Positions 61,681 to 64,000 of a DNA stretch of 64,000 bases are shown here, in pieces. The notes below the pieces were generated by a model. That model was given only the letters and a program-made list of their open reading frames with translations, did not search any database and was not told where the DNA came from. The DNA comes from an uncultured Glaciecola sp. (lineage in GTDB: Bacteria > Pseudomonadota > Gammaproteobacteria > Enterobacterales > Alteromonadaceae). The translations under genes and the position numbers were made by a program. Positions within the stretch are counted from its first letter, which is position 1. The number at the start of each line of letters is the position of its first letter. The stretch is from positions 62,001 to 126,000 of the forward strand of contig NZ_CALJHY010000005.1 in assembly GCF_937770335.1 (NCBI RefSeq), written 5' to 3'.

Positions 61681-62709
61681 TTAACTTGGGCATATATGTT
61701 GAATGCGCGTTAACCATTCATGTTTTTGCTGTTCGGGCAAAAAGCTGGCACTAATACTATTGCTGATCAATTTCACAATATCTTGTTCTGTTAGGGAGAG
61801 TTTGTCGACCAAGGCATAGAAGTTTTCATTCAAATAGCCACCAAAGTAAGAAGGATCATCAGAATTTACCATGACACATAAACCATCATTTAGCAGATCA
61901 ACAATATTGTGTTCACTCATATCATCAACAACACACAGTTTTAAATTACTCAGGGGGCATACTGTTAAAGGCACTTGATGCTGTTTCAAATAAGCCATTA
62001 ACTTAGGATCTTCAATGCTGCGAACACCGTGATCAATTCGATCTACTTTAAGTAAATTAATCGCTTCCCACACATACTCTGGCGGTCCCTCTTCTCCGGC
62101 ATGGGCAACTAATTTGAATCCCAATGACCCAGCGCTGGCGAATACACGCTGAAACTTTGACGGTGGGTTGTTCAATTCAGCACTATCGAGACCAACGGCA
62201 GTAATCATTGAATAATATGGCTGTGCTTCTTGCAAAGTAGCAATTGCGCTGTCTTCACTCAAATGCCTTAAAAATGATAAAATAAGGTAGACGGATACAC
62301 CTAATTCTGTTTTTGCTTTATCAATTGCTTTGGCAAATCCTGGCATAAACACATCGTAAGTAATGCCCCTTTGCGTATGCGTTTGCGGGTCAAACATAAT
62401 TTCAGTATGCACTATATTTTGCTCGTGACATTTGCACAAGTAAGCCCACATTAGCTCGAAGAAATCGTCTTGGTCGCGCAATACATCCGCACCTTGATAA
62501 TAAAGATCGAGAAAGCTTTGCAGGTTATTAAACTGATATGCATTTTGAATGTCTTCAACGCTAGAAAAAGGCAGATCAATATTATGCTTTTTTGCCAAGC
62601 TCCACATTAATGCCGGCTCCAACGTGCCCTCAATGTGCAAATGCAGCTCTGCTTTGGGTAATTGCTGAATTAGTTGCTTGAGTTTGCTCATTTTACTGTA
62701 AGTGCTCAT
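61681..62709 (-). CDS. Adenine deaminase (adenosine deaminase-like family)
   Basis: LPKAELHLHIEGTLEPALMW; FNNLQSFLDLYYQGADVLR; FDPQTHTQRG; VAHAGEEGPPEYVWEA; NSDDPSYFGGYLNENF; closer to the Pseudomonas adenine deaminase type than to classical Add. Confidence 0.88.
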   Translation of the reverse strand: MSTYSKMSKLKQLIQQLPKAELHLHIEGTLEPALMWSLAKKHNIDLPFSSVEDIQNAYQFNNLQSFLDLYYQGADVLRDQDDFFELMWAYLCKCHEQNIVHTEIMFDPQTHTQRGITYDVFMPGFAKAIDKAKTELGVSVYLILSFLRHLSEDSAIATLQEAQPYYSMITAVGLDSAELNNPPSKFQRVFASAGSLGFKLVAHAGEEGPPEYVWEAINLLKVDRIDHGVRSIEDPKLMAYLKQHQVPLTVCPLSNLKLCVVDDMSEHNIVDLLNDGLCVMVNSDDPSYFGGYLNENFYALVDKLSLTEQDIVKLISNSISASFLPEQQKHEWLTRIQHICPS

Positions 62710-63061
62710 TATTTATATTCCTGTCGAAAACGAATTGGGTTGTCGATATCGCTTGAATTTCATTCACTTACCGAATTGTTTGAGTACAATTCATAATGCA
62801 CAATACTAAGTAAAATACCCTTTTGGTATTTGTTTTTTACTTAATTACGCTAAGTCTCGCTTTATTTTATCAAAAATGAATTACCGACGCTGACATAGAT
62901 ACCAATCAAGTCTTCTAATAAAATCAATATTCAGTAATACTAAAGCAGTCGTAAGAGCCCCGCTGATTAACCTCTTAATAGCAGGACAAATAATAATACG
63001 GTAAATAACTCAGCAACAGCAGCACGACAACATGGCAGAATAAAAATAATAAGGAAAGCCA

Positions 63062-64000
63062 ATGATCACCCGTTTTTTAGATAAAACATTTTCTCTTAGC
63101 CAACACGCAACCACCGTGAAAACTGAAATTATTGCAGGCTTAACTACGTTTGCGGCGATGTCCTACATTCTTATCGTCAACCCCAGCATATTAGGGTTGA
63201 GCGGCATGCCAGTGGCCGGTTTAATAACAGTGACGGCATTGGCGGCGTGTTTTGGCACGTTATTAATGGCGTGGTTAACGAACTACCCTATCGCACTCGC
63301 TCCCGGCATGGGTCTGAATGCGTTTTTTGCCTTTACTATTTGTCTAACACGCGAAATTCCATGGGAAGCAGCATTAGGCATTGTCTTTTATAACGGCATA
63401 TTATTTCTATTGCTGACACTCTCAGGCTTACGCCAAAAAATTGCAGATGCAATTCCAGCCTCACTAAAAATTGGAGTGCAATGCGGCATCGGTTTGTTCA
63501 TCGCTTTTATTGGACTAAAAAACGCGGGGTTAATTGTAGACAACCCTGCCACTTTCGTTGGTTTAGGTGACTTATCGCAGCCAGCAATACTATTGGCGTT
63601 TCTAGGCATTATTTTTACCATTGTATTGGTAATTAAAAAAGTCACCGGCGCTATCTTAATATCAATAGTAACATTGACTGTTATTGGGCTATTTATTCCA
63701 ACCGAGAGTGGTTATTTAACCGCAATGCCCAACGGTATCGTTGGTCTTCCTGCTCCTATCTCCGATACATTTTTTGCGATGGACTTGCTGTATCCCATCG
63801 TCAATTTCGCGACAACCTGGGACTTAATTTTTGCACTTATGTTTGTCAATATGTTCGACACCATTGGCACACTCATTGGAGTATCTAAGCGTGCGAAGCT
63901 AGTCGACGGCAACGGCAAACTACCTAAAATGGGCCGCGCGATGACAGCTGACGCCGCGGCCGGAGTGGTTGGCGCAGCGCTAGGTACATCACCGGTAACC
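63062..64000 (+). CDS. NCS2 family permease (purine/AzgA-like), truncated by the window end
   Basis: Manual translation MITRFLDKTFSLSQHATTVKTEIIAGLTTFAAMSYILIVNPSILG...; LAPGMGLNAFFAF; MFDTIGTLIGV; no stop before 64000. Confidence 0.93.
   Translation, partial: MITRFLDKTFSLSQHATTVKTEIIAGLTTFAAMSYILIVNPSILGLSGMPVAGLITVTALAACFGTLLMAWLTNYPIALAPGMGLNAFFAFTICLTREIPWEAALGIVFYNGILFLLLTLSGLRQKIADAIPASLKIGVQCGIGLFIAFIGLKNAGLIVDNPATFVGLGDLSQPAILLAFLGIIFTIVLVIKKVTGAILISIVTLTVIGLFIPTESGYLTAMPNGIVGLPAPISDTFFAMDLLYPIVNFATTWDLIFALMFVNMFDTIGTLIGVSKRAKLVDGNGKLPKMGRAMTADAAAGVVGAALGTSPVT

Overview
This 64 kb window looks like chromosomal DNA from a marine gammaproteobacterium (Alteromonadales-like by gene content; this is inference). 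I saw no rRNA, CRISPR array, intact IS element or prophage. It is mostly catabolic and accessory genes: a choline/glycine-betaine locus (TonB receptor, PhoD-like secreted phosphatase/phosphodiesterase, betI, betB, betA, divergent BCCT-like transporter), a five-step histidine-utilization cluster (hutC, hutF, hutI, hutH, hutG, hutU), a polysaccharide mini-locus (GH16 with GlyGly-CTERM-like tail, GH2 beta-galactosidase, sugar porter, AraC regulator), an oxidative sugar/lactone cluster (SDR, COG3618-type lactonase, enolase-superfamily dehydratase, class II aldolase), several S9/Ntn peptidases and acylases, an orphan DNA methyltransferase, topoisomerase III, ohr/ohrR, a tRNA-Arg(CCG), and an adenine deaminase next to an NCS2 permease. 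The best candidates for something new are: (1) a possible BetI-controlled choline-ester scavenging operon, with a perfect 20-bp palindrome TTAATTGAACGTTCAATTAA upstream of the TonB receptor; (2) an in-frame TAA separating a complete lipoprotein signal peptide from a prolyl oligopeptidase; (3) a stand-alone Cache-domain protein whose best start is a non-AUG codon; (4) a TTGGTAA heptamer array upstream of a penicillin-acylase gene. Product names rest on motif and family recognition from memory; no searches were run.
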